64,000 nucleotides of DNA from Iris pallida (GCA_029216955.1 JANAVB010006999.1:1019853-1083852), one strand, 5' to 3'; numbered from the stretch's first letter, positions 11,420 to 24,066 are shown. Translations and numbers: made by a program. Notes: generated from the letters alone by a model not told the origin.

Positions 11420-11925
11420 TACGCTCAAGTCAGGCTACGCTCAAGTCAGCGTACGCTCAGGTCAAAGAGGCAGTGTATGGGCTCCATACGACTCCTCACC
11501 ATCCAAGTGAGCGTATGCAAGTCATACGCTCCCCAAAGGCAGCGTATGGACTCCATACGACTCCTGACCATTCAAATCAGCGTATGCAAGTCATACGCTC
11601 CCAAAAGGTAGCGTATGAACTCCATACGACTCCTGACCATTCAAGTCAGCGTATGCAAGTCATACACTCCCAAAAGGTAGCGTATGAACTCCATACGACT
11701 CCTGACCATTCAAGTCAGCGTATGCAAGTCATACGCTCCCAAAAGGTAGCGTATGAACTCCATACGACTCCTGACCATTCAAGTCAGCGTATGCAAGTCA
11801 TACGCTCCCAAAAGGTAGCGTATGAACTCCATACGATATACGCTTCCAAAAGGTAGCGTATGCAAGACACACGCTTCCTAAAAAGGTAGCGTATGGACTC
11901 CAGACCGCGCTACGCTAAAGAGCGC
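11420..11925. repeat. 69-bp tandem repeat array in A 5' LTR
   Basis: The same unit as at 3340-3625, but with about five units plus degenerate flanking ones. Array size therefore changed after the two LTRs were made, since LTRs are identical at insertion. Confidence 0.85.
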
Positions 11926-12389
11926 GTACAGCTCAGTGACGCAAGCTAAAAAGCTAGTGTACACTGCTCACTGTCTTCTCCAAACAGCAAGAACTCTATG
12001 GTTGCACCCCAAAGTTTCAAAGGTCCATAACTTGGTCAAAACAAGTCCAAATCCAACTTTCCAAAGGTCAAAATTGGGTAGAATAAAACTCTCTACAACA
12101 TAGAACTATCAAAACTTGAAAACAAAGAAGTTTGATAGATCAAAACCACCAAACTCCGAAAATAACTTATTTCTAGATCTACAAAAATTAAGACTTCGAA
12201 ATGAAAAATGCCAAGTTCTAAACTCTCTTAGGATCACGAGAGGAAGATAAATGAACCATAAAAACATGGGTTCTCATGTGGAGCAAGTTGTACTTGCCTA
12301 CGGTTTGGTAGGTGGAGAGAGTAATGAAGAAGAAGAAGAGGAGTAATGGTGAGAATGTGAGTTTATGAGGAGAGAGAAAGAGATGTAAG

Positions 12390-12400
12390 CTATTAAATAG
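12390..12400 (-). promoter_or_regulatory. Possible TATA box of element A LTR
   Basis: The minus strand reads TTCTATTTAATAGC followed by a CT-rich tract, as in many plant LTR start regions. The match to a TATA box is imperfect and no other candidate stands out. Confidence 0.35.
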
Positions 12401-12724
12401 AAAAGGGGGTGGTAGGTGGGAGTTGGGCCGGGTCCAATGGGTCCAATGGGTCCAATGGGTCGGGTTGTAGGGGATCCAACCAAAGCCAACCCGAACCCAA
12501 AGCCTAGCTAAAGCAGAGAATAAAAGCAGGAAATAAAGTGCAGAAATAAAATTGCAGAAATATAATTGCAGAAAATAAATTAACATGAAAATTTAAAGAG
12601 CAGATTAATTGATTAACATGAAATTAAAGGAATTTAAATACAGGATAATACATGATAAATATTAAATAAATACTCATGAGTTGTACATGTATAAAAATAC
12701 GCATTCTGGGAACGGAGAGTGACA

Positions 12725-14890
12725 CCTAACTTGGGAGTTCCTGCTACCTGATAACTCTATATATGACAGTGTTTCCCTCAATGCAGCAGGTAGTAACAAT
12801 CAAGGAATTGAATGTCTCCTACCAAGTACTACCATACTCACGGAACCATTCCAGGCTAAACCAATAGAAAATGCATTTCAATATCTGATAACAATTTGTT
12901 TCAGGAAATACATCCTAAGAGCTGATCACACGACAACCTTTCAATCAGCTCTTAGTGTCTAATCTGAGACCCCAATGGACTATGGTATCACAATCAGTTG
13001 CTACAAAGCTCATATATCTCCAATATTTAAATTACTTCATGAAACAGATGTCACAATATTAAATTAACCTGTTAATCTACTATACTACCTGGAATTTAAC
13101 CAATTCAGAATTCACTACCAATGGACATCTGAATCCTGAAGGTTGGATACTGATATTCATTGATATTCAAGTCTGGTTTAATCAAATGATCAGGATATCT
13201 CAACCGAGATTTAAATCTAATTAGGTAACAATGTCAATGAGCTCTAATCCTGAGATTTCATCAAGATAGGATGTCAGTATTAAGACTGACATCCACTGTT
13301 CGATCCAAATCCATATCAACACATTGATCCTATAATTATTAATCAACAGTACAAAATCACCCTGTAAATAGTGAATTACCTAGTGGAATCAGTCCTTCGA
13401 TACTAAGCCTCGAACCAATCACAATTGCCTGGCTAAATCCTGATGTTGAATCAATCAAACAGATGTGATGTTATGCAATTATCTACTATACAAGAAAACA
13501 ACAAGTTTCCCCCAAAATCCCAGGAGTATCATTTGAAACTCACCTGCCTCAGTTCAAAGTTAACCAATCTCCTAATTCTTGAGTCTAAAATCGAATTCCT
13601 GCAAGAAGAATATACCCAAAAATAGGGAGAGGCAAAGGTTGAGACAAAATTAAGAGAATCAAAATGTTCTATATGAATTTCACAAAATGAAAGGGCATTG
13701 AAGCATAGATTACTTACGATCTCGATCTCCTCAATACAAAACTCGATCACGACGTTCCTCTTAGATCTACCAGTTTATTTCACAGATCTGTGAAGAATTA
13801 AATGGTCTGAACGTTAAATCAAACAAGTTCAGAATAAGGTGAGTCATTCATATCGAGCTCTTACCAAATCGATCAGATCAACAGGGATCGAAGGGAGTTC
13901 TCTGGATGGAACCAATGCTGCAATTTCGATCCACACGACAAATTTAGATCTAGGAGAACCAGAAGAATAGATCGAACTCTAGAGAATTACCAAAACTCAC
14001 TTGGTCCACTAAATGAACTGAAAGTGCAACAATTCCTGGAGGAAAATTGGTTCAACCGTTGTCGGGGTTGGGAAGAAGACGTCCACGTCAGTGCCGGAGT
14101 TGAGAGCCTACGTGTGGTTGCTCCTCGCCAAGCAGCACATCTCAGTCATGGCCATTCGAACACTCGAAGAACGATTTGAGGAAAGAATGAAGAACCAGGG
14201 AATTGCTCTTGGAAATTCTAAGGAATGAATAAGAAGAAGAGGAAAGCCTCTTATATAGGCAGTTACACATGAGATGGGAAGGAATTTGGAGGGAAAATGG
14301 AAATGGAGTTGGTTACTGCACATGGCAGCTGGCCGAGTTGCGTAGAGAAGGAGCTCTGCTCCTTGAATTGAAATTTCAAAATTGTTGGTTAAAGAAGATG
14401 ATGGGCTAACCTATTTCTAAGAATGGATTATGGGCTCAGGCTTGGGCTTTCAACCAAGGGTTGAACCCAAATGAAAAACCTATTGAAAAGAATAATATTT
14501 ATATACAACAATTTACTTCACAATAAATTTTAAAGTATGTAACCAATTCTAAATTATTTATTCAATATAATATAAAAATTTAAAAATTTCAAATTTCAGG
14601 AAGGTGGAGTTACAATCTAGGTCAAAGTCAACTCTTGGTCAACTCTAAGTCAACTCGGGTCCACCTTAGGTCAAACTAGGAGTCAAGGTTAAGCTTCTAC
14701 GGTTTTGGTCAAACTTAGATTAGTGGTCAACATCTATGATACTTAGGATATATTAATATATATACATACCACATATATCCTTACCCATATAGTACCACCC
14801 TAACATATACATATAAATATCATATATCAAGTATATACATATCCTCACTATGAACCATAACCTATATCTATATACTCTCATGATATATAT
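12725..14890. other. Unclassified repeat-like DNA (D), left part
   Basis: AT-rich DNA without convincing ORFs between element A and element C. On the minus strand, GCCTATATAAGAGG at 14249-14262 looks like a TATA box followed by a CT-rich leader. GGTGGAGTTACA ending near 14613 would be TGTAACTCCACC on the minus strand, a possible LTR start. From about 14615 to 14740 it has many GGTCAA/GTCAAC words, as in element C. It may be the remnant of another minus-oriented LTR; only one end is visible, so I leave it unclassified. Confidence 0.4.
14251..14257 (-). promoter_or_regulatory. TATA-like box in region D
   Basis: The minus strand reads CTGCCTATATAAGAGGC. It is the only clear core-promoter-like sequence in this 2.2-kb stretch and points leftwards. 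There is no ORF of note downstream. Confidence 0.35.
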
Positions 14891-15984
14891 TGTCACGACC
14901 CGCACCCGGATATACGGGTATGAATACGTGGGCCAAGCCCAGCTTACACCGCAGTATCGGCGGTAGAGCATTATCAAGTACCCTATACTAACTACAACAT
15001 CTAAAGATCCATAACTAGAAATGTACTCATGTCACATCACGAAAACTAAGGAAGATAAGACAAAAAATAATAACAATATCACAGAACAACTAGAATCTAC
15101 AAGGATCATAAGACAGGAAATAAAGAAGGAACAACAAAACTAACTAAGGATAACTACCAGGCAACTCACATAGAAGAATAGTGAGATCCACCTCAGCTAG
15201 CAACATCATGAAGTCCAATACTGAGGGCACAACTACTCCTAAAATTTTGTCAACATATCCAGTCAGGATGGAACGAGCACAAATCTCAAATAACAGTTCT
15301 AATTAGACGATATTAAAAATATAGCCGTAAATAGAGAGAATATACAAGAAATCATGAAATGTACATGTGAGTATCATGGCAAGGTAAGCTATAAATCTAG
15401 AGCTAGAACAAGGCAAGTAAAACTGATCATGGCATGTACAAGAATCAAGAATCACCTATCTAGGTGTGTGAGTACTAGCTACAATACATGGCCAGCTTGG
15501 AAACTTGCACAATAGTAACAGGCCTGGCTAACCATACGTGGGGTGTATGATCAACACTCACAATCAATAGGTGCACAAGGGGTGCACAATAGGCTTTGGC
15601 CATATATCTACACTAATACTCCCCGTCCCCCGACTAGTATAGTGGATCCAACCATGACACATCATGACGCGTGATTCTCTGAGAGGGTAGCTAGCCTTCG
15701 CAGGAATCGTGTCTATACAATGCACAAGGAACAAGAAAGACTTGCACAAGATATACCAAGGAAAGCGAAGAATAACATCTCATGACGGGATCTAGAGAAA
15801 TATCAATCCGTGTGAACAATGTGTCAAGAGAACAAGGATATCTACACTAAATACAAGAAACATAGACGATATCATAAAATAGAAATATTATCAGAGAATG
15901 TACTCGCCTGTGATCTGGTGAAATATGTCAACTGATCCAAGAACAGTGCCTCGAGGACCTATAGGTGGAATACTGTATCAATAT

Positions 15985-16300
15985 AAGGGTTTGGAAGTAA
16001 AATCAAGTCATACTAAGTCAAACTAGGTCAATCTAAGTCAAGGGTTGACTTACAGTTGACTTTGGTCAACTGGTCAATTCTGGGTCAAACTTGACTAATG
16101 TTGACTAACAGTTGACTTTGGCTTAACTGGTCAACTTCGGTCAAGTTCTAATCAATTTTAGGCTACGGTTGACTTCCGGTTGACTTTTGGTCAAAATAGT
16201 CAACTGTGGTCAACCAAGGTCAAAACTGGTCTAACATACGTCAAATGTTGACTCTACTTCGACGTTCAGTCAAAGTAGTCAACCAAGGTCAACAGGGTAA
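15985..16300. repeat. TTGAC-word cluster in element C 3' LTR
   Basis: About 25 copies of GTCAA or TTGAC on either strand occur in some 315 bp, many as GGTCAA. TTGAC[C/T] is the core of the W-box bound by plant WRKY factors. The cluster is conserved in the other LTR at about 22980-23280. A regulatory role is inferred. Confidence 0.5.
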
Positions 16301-18304
16301 AAAGCTAGTCTCTATAAACATCCACAGGGTCAACACACCAATTTCAATGATTGTGAAATCACTGGAATCGATGGATCTCAAAATACAACAAAAGGAGAGA
16401 TTATAAATATAGGATGAAAACCTACAGATGTTGTCGGATGGTGAAACAACCATTACCAACGTGTCCAGAATGGTCGAAATAGCTAGAATAGCCTATCCAT
16501 AAGTCCAATTTGGACACAGGAGCAAAAAGGTAATTTCGAGTCAAAACGGTGTCCGTGTCGGACCCGCTTTGCACCAAAAAATATGCCAAAATAAAAGTAC
16601 ACAAAACCTAACAAATTATATGTCCACGAATCCAGAATGACGATACGAACCCAACGGTATATCCGAAATTGGATTCCGATGACCCGATCTCAGATTGGTC
16701 CGTTGACCAGGACATTGAAATTCTGATTTGCACGGAAAAAACGCGTCGAAACCAATGTCCTCAAATCTCAGCAAATTATATGTCAACGAGTCCAGAATGA
16801 CGATAAGAACTCAACGGTATATCCGGAATTGGATTTCGATGAGCCGATCTCAAAATGATCCGTTGGCCCGGATATTGGTATCCGACTTGCACCGAAATAC
16901 GTGCCAGAACCAATGTCCACTAAAACCTAGCAAATTATATGTCAACGAGTCCAGAATGACGATACGAACTCAATGGTATATCCAGAATTGGATTCCGATG
17001 AGCCGGTATTAAAAAGTCCCGTTGACCCGGACTGTGAAGCCCACTTTGTACCGAAATGCGTGCCAGGGCCCACGTTCTCCAAATCTAACAAATTTTATAT
17101 AAAAACGTGCCAGAACGACGCCACGAGTCTACTGGTGGTGTCAAAAATTGAATCCGGAGTCCCGGGTTCAAAAATGGAATTTTACAAGTTAGAAATTACG
17201 AATTTGGACGGCCAACTTTGGCGTCGAATTCAACCAATCAAACGTGCTCACAATGAAACAAAACTAGAGGGGTAGGAAGAGGGTTATACCAGCTTCGCAT
17301 AGGAACTAGTGGCACGCCAGACGGAGCTGCGATGGAGGAGATACGAATCGACGAAGTTCGCTCCGTAAAATTGTCCAAAATTTATACAATTTAAACGGTC
17401 AACTTGGTGGCCGGTTTTGATGTATCAAACGATGAAATTAATGGACAAAAATTTAGGAGAGTGAAGGTGGATATACCGAGATTGTGACGGAGTGAAGAAA
17501 TCGCCGATCCAATGGTCGAATTTCTTAAAAAATGTGCACGAAGTCGCTGCAACGGAACACCATTTTCGGACCCATCCCGAGCTCGCGCCGACGGGAACCC
17601 GTGCCAAACGTACGAAATGCCTAGGCGGCACGTCCCGGAGGACGGTGGCCACCATGGGGAGGTCGCCGGAGGATTTGCCCAGCCCGCGCGCGGTAGTGGG
17701 GCTCGCCGGCGACGGCGACGACCGCGGCGGCGCCGGTTGCTACTGTGCGCGCGCGCGGAACTGCCGCTCGGTTGCTGGCTGCTGCTGCTGGCCGCACTGC
17801 TGGCCGCGTAGGGGCTCGTCGGCCTGGCACGGCGGCAGCGGCAGCTGCCCGGCGGGGCAGGGCGACGGAGTGCCCGCACGGTGGGCGGCGACGGAGGTGC
17901 CCACGCGGTGAGGAGGAGAAGAAGAAGAAAAAAAAGGAATGGTGGTGGTGGCGTGTGGTGATGATGGTGATGGTATGGTGATGGTGGTTTTGATGATAAT
18001 GATAATGGAGAAGAAGAATAAGGAGATGAAGAAAAAAATGTGAAGAAGAAATGATGGGGGGGTGATGCTCTTGTGTACGTGAAGGGGGGAGTGCTGATGA
18101 TGTGAAGAGAGAGGGATGTATGTATAATATATGTGTGTGTATAGATATTAAAGAGAGGAAGAGAGTTAGTAAGAGATATTAATGAGATGGAGAGAGAGAA
18201 AGAGAAAGTAGGAGAGAGGGGGTGGGTGTACTGCTCGGGTACAAGGGGTATGTGAGGATGTGAGGTGAGAGATATTTGTGTGTGTGAGTGATGAGAGAGA
18301 GAGA

Positions 18305-18331
18305 GACAATATTATATATATATTATATATA

Positions 18332-18395
<64 letters not shown>
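18305..18395. repeat. (AT)n/(GT)n microsatellite in C 3' LTR
   Basis: TATATA and GTGTGT runs of about 90 bp. The equivalent place in the 5' LTR (43996-44427) has expanded to about 430 bp. Confidence 0.9.
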
Positions 18396-18397
<2 letters not shown>

Positions 18398-19240
18398 AAG
18401 AGAGAGAATTAGATATTTCTATGTAAAGAGATATTTTTGAGTAGAGGAAAGAATGAGAAAATATCAGTGGGGTGTATAGGTAGACATGGTAGGGTCACAC
18501 AAATTTGGGTTGGGTTCGGTTGAGCCGGGTCGGGTTAAAATCGGACATGATGCCATAATTGAATTAAAAAAAAGTATTTATGATCATGGAAAAATAAGTA
18601 GCATGTGGGGACTTAATTAAATGGGACACAAGTATCATGTGGGTAGTAGGCTTCGTGTGGGCCATATCCATTTTTGGGGTCGACTAGGTTGGGTCGATGT
18701 CGGGTCCCGAAATTAAATTGAAAATTAAATCAGGTTTTACGGTAGATAATTAATTGGCCTAAATTGATCCGAAAGTTGTGCGAAGCAAATGAAGCACAAA
18801 ATAGAGTGTCTGAGTGGGACACGAAGGTCATAGGTGAAGAGCGTCTCGAGTAGATCAGGCATGACAAGTTGGTTTCAAGAAAAAGACTAGTCTGGTGCTC
18901 CTAGATTAAAAGTCATGGTAACGTGCTTATAAGGATCAAGGAAAAGAGTGGGAAATCAATTAATAATTAAATGGTCTAAATTGACCCGAACTTGCACGGA
19001 AATAAAAGAGTACAAGGGAACAAGTTCGAGTGGGACACGATATATCAAATTGAAGATAATCTCGTCTACTACAAACTTCAAGAAGAAAGTTTCCAGAGAC
19101 TGGCATCCCTGATGCTCTAGGAATCCAAGTCACGGTAAAGAGCATTTAATGATCAAAATTAATTAAATAAAAATAAATCATCGAAAATAATTCATTTAGA
19201 AAATCAAAAAAATAAATTTCGGAAATTCAGGGGGATTACA

Positions 19241-19256
19241 TCCTACACACCTTATA
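19241..19256 (-). promoter_or_regulatory. Polypurine-like tract of element C
   Basis: The minus strand reads TAAGGTGTGTAGGA directly before the 3' LTR start TGTAATCCCCC. It is less purine-pure than that of element A, but both follow a GACGxAATTTTT block. Confidence 0.55.
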
Positions 19257-19492
19257 AAAATTTCGTCGTCGAAATTAAAATCATCTAATAGGTCAAGCTA
19301 AAACATGCAACTGCTATGGCTACAGTACACAATTTGCTACCCTTGTGATCGTCTATGCTATTTCTCTCTACAATCATTTAGTTCAGGTTCAACATGCTTC
19401 TTCTATAAAAACTATGTCATTTTACCCCTAAGAATCTTTATATCAATAAGAACCTTTACGTATATTCTAAAATATAGGTCATCCTCGAGATA

Positions 19493-19527
19493 CGTATATA
19501 TATATATATATATATTTTTTTTTATAC

Positions 19528-19572
<45 letters not shown>
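19493..19572. repeat. (TA)n microsatellite in element C interior
   Basis: Two (TA)n runs separated by a T-rich stretch. The listed long Ile/Tyr ORF here is an artefact of the dinucleotide repeat. Confidence 0.9.
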
Positions 19573-19573
<1 letters not shown>

Positions 19574-21842
19574 ACAATGATTGGCCAACAACCAAAATTC
19601 CAATCTCAATAGCAATTTGTTTGTTTCCTTATTCCATCCTAAGTATCTTTATCCTATTAATCACAAGCTCCTTGAAATAATACATTCAAAACCTATTATT
19701 GGCATTGAGCCTTCTCTCTTTTACTCATGAACTCCTGAATATAAACCCTCAAATTCAAACTCTTAATTCATTTACCGAATTATTTTATTACCCATGTACA
19801 TATGTCCTTGTTTTGTTCCTGCTATCTTTCGATCTTGCACGCAATGTTATCTCCTTCTATTTCATTCTACATATTGAACTATCCTCCAATCATAAGTAAA
19901 TGGTATGTAGATAACCAATAATCATTTGGTAATTAAAGTCCTACAATGCTCAACCCTCGAACCTAAGCACAAGATTCTAGTCCTTAATCCGTAGTCATAA
20001 AATATAATATTCCATTACTCCAACTTAGATACCTTATCATCAATCTATACTATCAAACTAATTACCCTTAATGGTTTTCTAAGTCCACTATAACCAGTTA
20101 CTCGTATCTGTCCTATAAGCTTATCCCAATAAATCCCTAGAAAAATATACTCATCACGATCATACATAATAACATATTATAGTTACACTACAGAATCTGT
20201 TAACAAGGTCTGGCTATCCAATCATCAAAATAGAAGGTAACAAGGGCCTAAGACTGGGTCTAGCAATCCATATCAATATTCAAGCAAGGTAAGGGTCAAG
20301 CAAGACAGGAAAGATTGTCGAAATATTTCCAAGAATAGTACGAGGCCAAACGAGATGCATAGGACGTAGTCAAAGTAAAACTCAAGAACCATATATCTCC
20401 GTAATTATGTCACATGAAGTTACTATCGCGCTAGTGTGCATCTGGCTGCGATTAACTTTCTTGTTCCATAATACAACGGATGGCTGCAGTGCACAGCTGC
20501 CATGCCAGATAATATAGGTTCCTGAACTTAACTTGGCTAATATCCGTGAAATATTTCCAACAATTTTTGCAAAATGAAGGAGAAGATGTTAGTCAAAATG
20601 CTTATGGAGTGGTCAAAGTAGAATTCGAGAACATATTTACCCATGATGCCGTTGTCCGAAGTCATGCCTCGCCAGTATTTCTCTGGATGCAAACTCTCGA
20701 TTCCGTAATACAAGGATACTATACCTTTCGAACCTTTCCTGAATCAATCCATGAGGCACTTTCAATAATTACCGGGAAGGACAAGAAGATTACCCAAGAG
20801 GCTAGCGAAGAAGAGTTTAGTCAAATCATAGAAAGATGGAACACAAACAATCATGTTGAGAAAATCCAAATTGTGGCTGTAGATAGACAGGGTTAACCAA
20901 GACGGGGAAGAATGATGATAAGAATTTGTTCTTGCTCATCCGGTCATAACGAAGTGATACGATTTAAGATACAGTCTGATAACCATACACGTCTCCCTGA
21001 AATTATGTTGCCAAAATTTCCGCCACGCCAGTAAGCATAGCTGCAATAAACGATGGAGTCCATAACTTGGGTATACACCCTATAATTATGTCATCTAGAT
21101 TCCTTACCACGCCAACCGGTATGGCTGCAAGAAAATTCAAATTCCATAACTAGGATAGTATAACCAACATCAGGCTCCACGTCCCGGTCGTGCTAGCTAG
21201 TATGGCTGCGATAAATTTTAAACTCCATAAATAAAGTAGACATTTATCGTTCTCATCGAATATATTTATCAGAATATCTTAACTCAATTCATAAAAAGTG
21301 ATTTTAGATACAAAGTCAAAGTCAACAATGAACGAACATCAAGATTCAAAATTCAACGACGAATCAAGGATAAGTAAATGGAAACTAGCAAAAACAGATT
21401 CCGAGACAGGGTTTAGAAAAAGTTCTCAGGAGAAATCCCAAAGGTACTATCTAGGTCAAGATTGAAAGATCTGGAATATAATCTAAAACAATCTCAACCT
21501 GATATGAGACTGACAATTTATATTCTCGTCTCAACCTAGAAGATATATAAGTTCAACTTATACCTTCCCTCTGGGATCCACAACTCATTCCAAGAAGGAA
21601 TAAAGTTGATAACGGACAGATATTTCAGAAATCATGACGGACAGGAACAAATAGAAAAAGTTTCGAAAAGTTTGAAATAAGATTCCCAGGGGTCATCCCG
21701 GGAACCTACCAAGAGTTCCTAATATGTGACTGAGTACCAAAATCCTAAAATATTCCATGACTCAACCTTAATCCTAGGGCAGGCTCGCAGTAGTACAGAT
21801 AAGCTCAAGTACTACCATGACTTCGCATTAATAGCAAAGACT

Positions 21843-21860
21843 GACCTGCATGGGCCACCA
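21843..21860 (-). promoter_or_regulatory. Primer-binding site of C, tRNA-Ile(AAU)
   Basis: Plus strand GACCTGCATGGGCCACCA, the same 18 bases as in element A and matching the tRNA-Ile(AAU) 3' end with CCA. Eight bases separate it from the 5' LTR that begins (plus coordinates) at 21869. Confidence 0.8.
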
Positions 21861-21868
21861 CAAAAATG

Positions 21869-23732
21869 TGTTACGACCCGCACCCGGATATATGGGTACG
21901 AATACGTGGGCCACGCCCAGCCTACGTCGCAGTATCGGCGGTAGAGCGCTGTCAAGTACCCTATACTAACTAAAACATCTAAAGATCCATAACTAGAAAT
22001 GTACTCATGTCACATCACGGAAACTAAGGAAGATAAGACAAGAAATAATAACAATATCATAGAACAACTAGAATCTACAAGTATCATAAGACAGAAAATA
22101 AAGAAGGAACAACAAAACTAACTAAGGATAACTACCAGGCAACTCACATAGAAGAATAGTGAGATCCACCTCAGCTAGCAACATCATGAAGTCTAATACT
22201 GAGGGCACAACTACTCCTAAAATTTTGTCAACATATCCAGTCAGGATGGAACAAGCACAAATCTCAAATAACAGTTCTAATTAGACGATATTGAAAATGT
22301 AGCAGTAAATAGAGAGAATATACAAAAAATTATGAAATGTACATGTGAGTATCATGGCAAGGTAAGCTATAAATCTAGAGCTAGAACAAGGCAAGTAAAA
22401 CTGATCATGGCATGTACAAGAATCAAGAATCACCTATCTAGGTGTGTGAGTACTAGCTACAATACGTGGCCGGCTTGGGAACTTGCACAATAGTAACAGG
22501 CCTGGCTAACCATACGTGGGGTGTATGATCAACACTCACAATTAATAGGTGCACAAGGGGTGCACAATAGGCTTTGACCACATATCTACACTAATACTCT
22601 CCGTCCCCCGACTAGTATAGTGGATCCAACCATTACACATCATGACGCGCGATTCTCTGAGAGGGTAGCTAGCCTTTGCAGGAATCGTGTCTATACAATG
22701 CACAAGGAACAAGAAAGACTTGCACAAGATATACTAAGGAAAATGAAGAATAACATCTCATGACGGGATCCAGAGAAATACCAATCCGTGTAAACAATGT
22801 GTCAAGAGAACAAGGATATCTACACTAAATACAAGAAACATAGACGATATCATAAAACAGAAATATTATCAGAGAATGTACTCGCCTGTGATCTGGTGGA
22901 ATATGTCAACTGGTCCAAGAACAGTGCCTCGAGGACCTATAGATGGAATACTGTATCAATATAAGGGTTTGGAAGTAAAATCAAGTCATACTAAGTCAAA
23001 CTAGGTCAATCTAAGTCAAGGGTTGACTTACAGTTGACTTTGGTCAACTAGTCAACTCTGGGTCAAACTTGACTAATGTTGACTAATAGTTGACTTTGGG
23101 TCAACTGGTCAACTTCAGTCAAGTTCTAATCAATTTTAGGCTACGATTGACTTCCGATTGACTTTTGGTCAAAATAGTCAACTGTGGTCAACCAAGGTCA
23201 AAACTAGTCTAACCTAGGTCAAATATTGACTCTACTTCAACGTTCATTCAAAGTAGTCAACCAAGGTCAACAGGGTAAAAAGCTAGTCTCTATAAACATC
23301 CACAGGGTCAACACACCAATTTCAATGATTGTGAAATCGCTGGAATCGATGGATCTCAAAATACAACAAAAGGAGAGATTATAAATATAGGATAAAAACC
23401 TACAGATGTTGTCGGATAGTGAAACAACCATTACCAACGTGTCCAGAATGGTCGAAATAGCTAGAATAGCCTATCCATAAGTCCAATTTGGACACAGGAG
23501 CAAAAAGATAATTTCGAGTCAAAACGGTATTCGTGTCGGACCCGCTTTGCACCGAAAAATATGCCAAAATAAAAGTGCACAAAACCTAACAAATTATATG
23601 TCCACAAATCCAGAATGACGATACAAATCCAACGGTATATCCGAAATTGGATTCCGATGACCCGATCTCAGATTGGTCTGTTGACCAGGTCATTAAAATT
23701 TTAATTTGCACGGAAAAGCGTATCGAACCAAT
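21869..23732 (-). repeat. 5' LTR of element C, left part
   Basis: Aligns with 14891-16752 of the 3' LTR. It ends in CCAAT (23728-23732), the target duplication made by Tat-2. The LTR resumes after 42426. Confidence 0.85.
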
Positions 23733-24066
23733 TATTTGCCATGAAAATTCTTTGATTGCAAATTTCAATACAAATAGAACAGTGTTACAATATAGGACTT
23801 AGATGTAGTCCTAGGAGTACACTTTTGTTTATCTGGGTCCCTTGTGTCGATGGAGTGAGTGGTAATGCGTTGACTCCGTTGACGATCTGACGACGGTTAT
23901 CGGTTCTCTGAAGGTCTGGATTGCTCTGGGTGCTGGAGCTTGCTGAGAGGAGGAAGACGTTGAGTGTCTGGATCTGCCTCTCTGGTGGTGCGAAGTCTCC
24001 GTACGTTCGTTGTAGGTAGGTCTGTGTGTACGTATGTGGGTCTGGAAGAAGGAAATGGTCCCTCTC

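Larger units (their letters stand above)
2629..12724 (-). mobile_element. Element A: Ty3/gypsy chromovirus (Tekay/Del-like), decayed
   Basis: Minus-strand order is 5' LTR (12724-9651), tRNA-Ile primer site (9641-9624), gag-protease-RT-RNase H-integrase-chromodomain (about 9450-4655), polypurine tract, and 3' LTR (4445-2629). The 3' LTR is cut by insertion of Tat-1. The integrase is followed by a chromodomain, which defines chromoviruses. The Tekay/Del assignment comes from general resemblance and the sequence ahead of the polypurine tract. All coding breaks are stop codons in one continuous frame. Confidence 0.85.
9651..12724 (-). repeat. 5' LTR of element A, complete (3.07 kb)
   Basis: Bounded by TGTCACGCCCC at 9651 and GAGTGACA at 12724, giving TGTCA/TGACA inverted ends. 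It includes a block of 69-bp tandem repeats (about 11420-11925) and a TATA-like CTATTTAATAG on the minus strand near 12390-12400. The flank at 12725 reads CCTAA; its partner on the far side of the 3' LTR is outside the window. The solo LTR at 45492-48154 belongs to the same family but is clearly diverged. Confidence 0.85.
14891..19240 (-). repeat. 3' LTR of element C (4.35 kb)
   Basis: Runs from TGTCACGACC at 14891 to GGGATTACA at 19240 and aligns throughout with 21869-23732 plus 42427-45270. Notable parts are a dense run of TTGAC/GTCAA words (15985-16300), a set of ~150-bp degenerate repeats with 'ACTCAACGGTATATCC' (16620-17010), a GC-rich island (17560-17910), purine-rich tracts and an (AT)n run at about 18305-18395. 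None of the ORFs in it resembles a known protein. Confidence 0.85.
19241..21868 (-). other. Non-coding interior of element C
   Basis: No gag, protease, RT, RNase H or integrase motif is seen in any frame. It holds an interrupted (TA)n run at 19493-19572 and, from about 20340 to 21260, degenerate repeats around 'GCCAGTAAGCATAGCTGCAATAAA ... CATAACTTGGGTATA'-like units roughly 90-100 bp long. The longest open frame (20546-20896, plus strand, antisense to the element, starting with GTG) has no recognisable family and overlaps these repeats. Confidence 0.6.

Noticed and set aside
11473..11856. 127-codon ORF made of 23-residue repeats (also 3383-3586)
   Set aside because: The 69-bp LTR tandem repeat happens to be a multiple of three; it lies in the LTR and the unit has no protein-like features.
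13443..13750. Short ORFs of 60-73 codons in region D
   Set aside because: AT-rich, no homology recognised, no promoter or splice context.
17391..17981. Arg/Ala-rich ORFs on both strands of the C LTR GC island
   Set aside because: Overlapping open frames in several phases are expected in GC-rich DNA; no domain is seen.
20546..20896. 116-codon ORF in the interior of element C
   Set aside because: It starts with GTG, is antisense to the element, overlaps degenerate repeats and matches no family I know.
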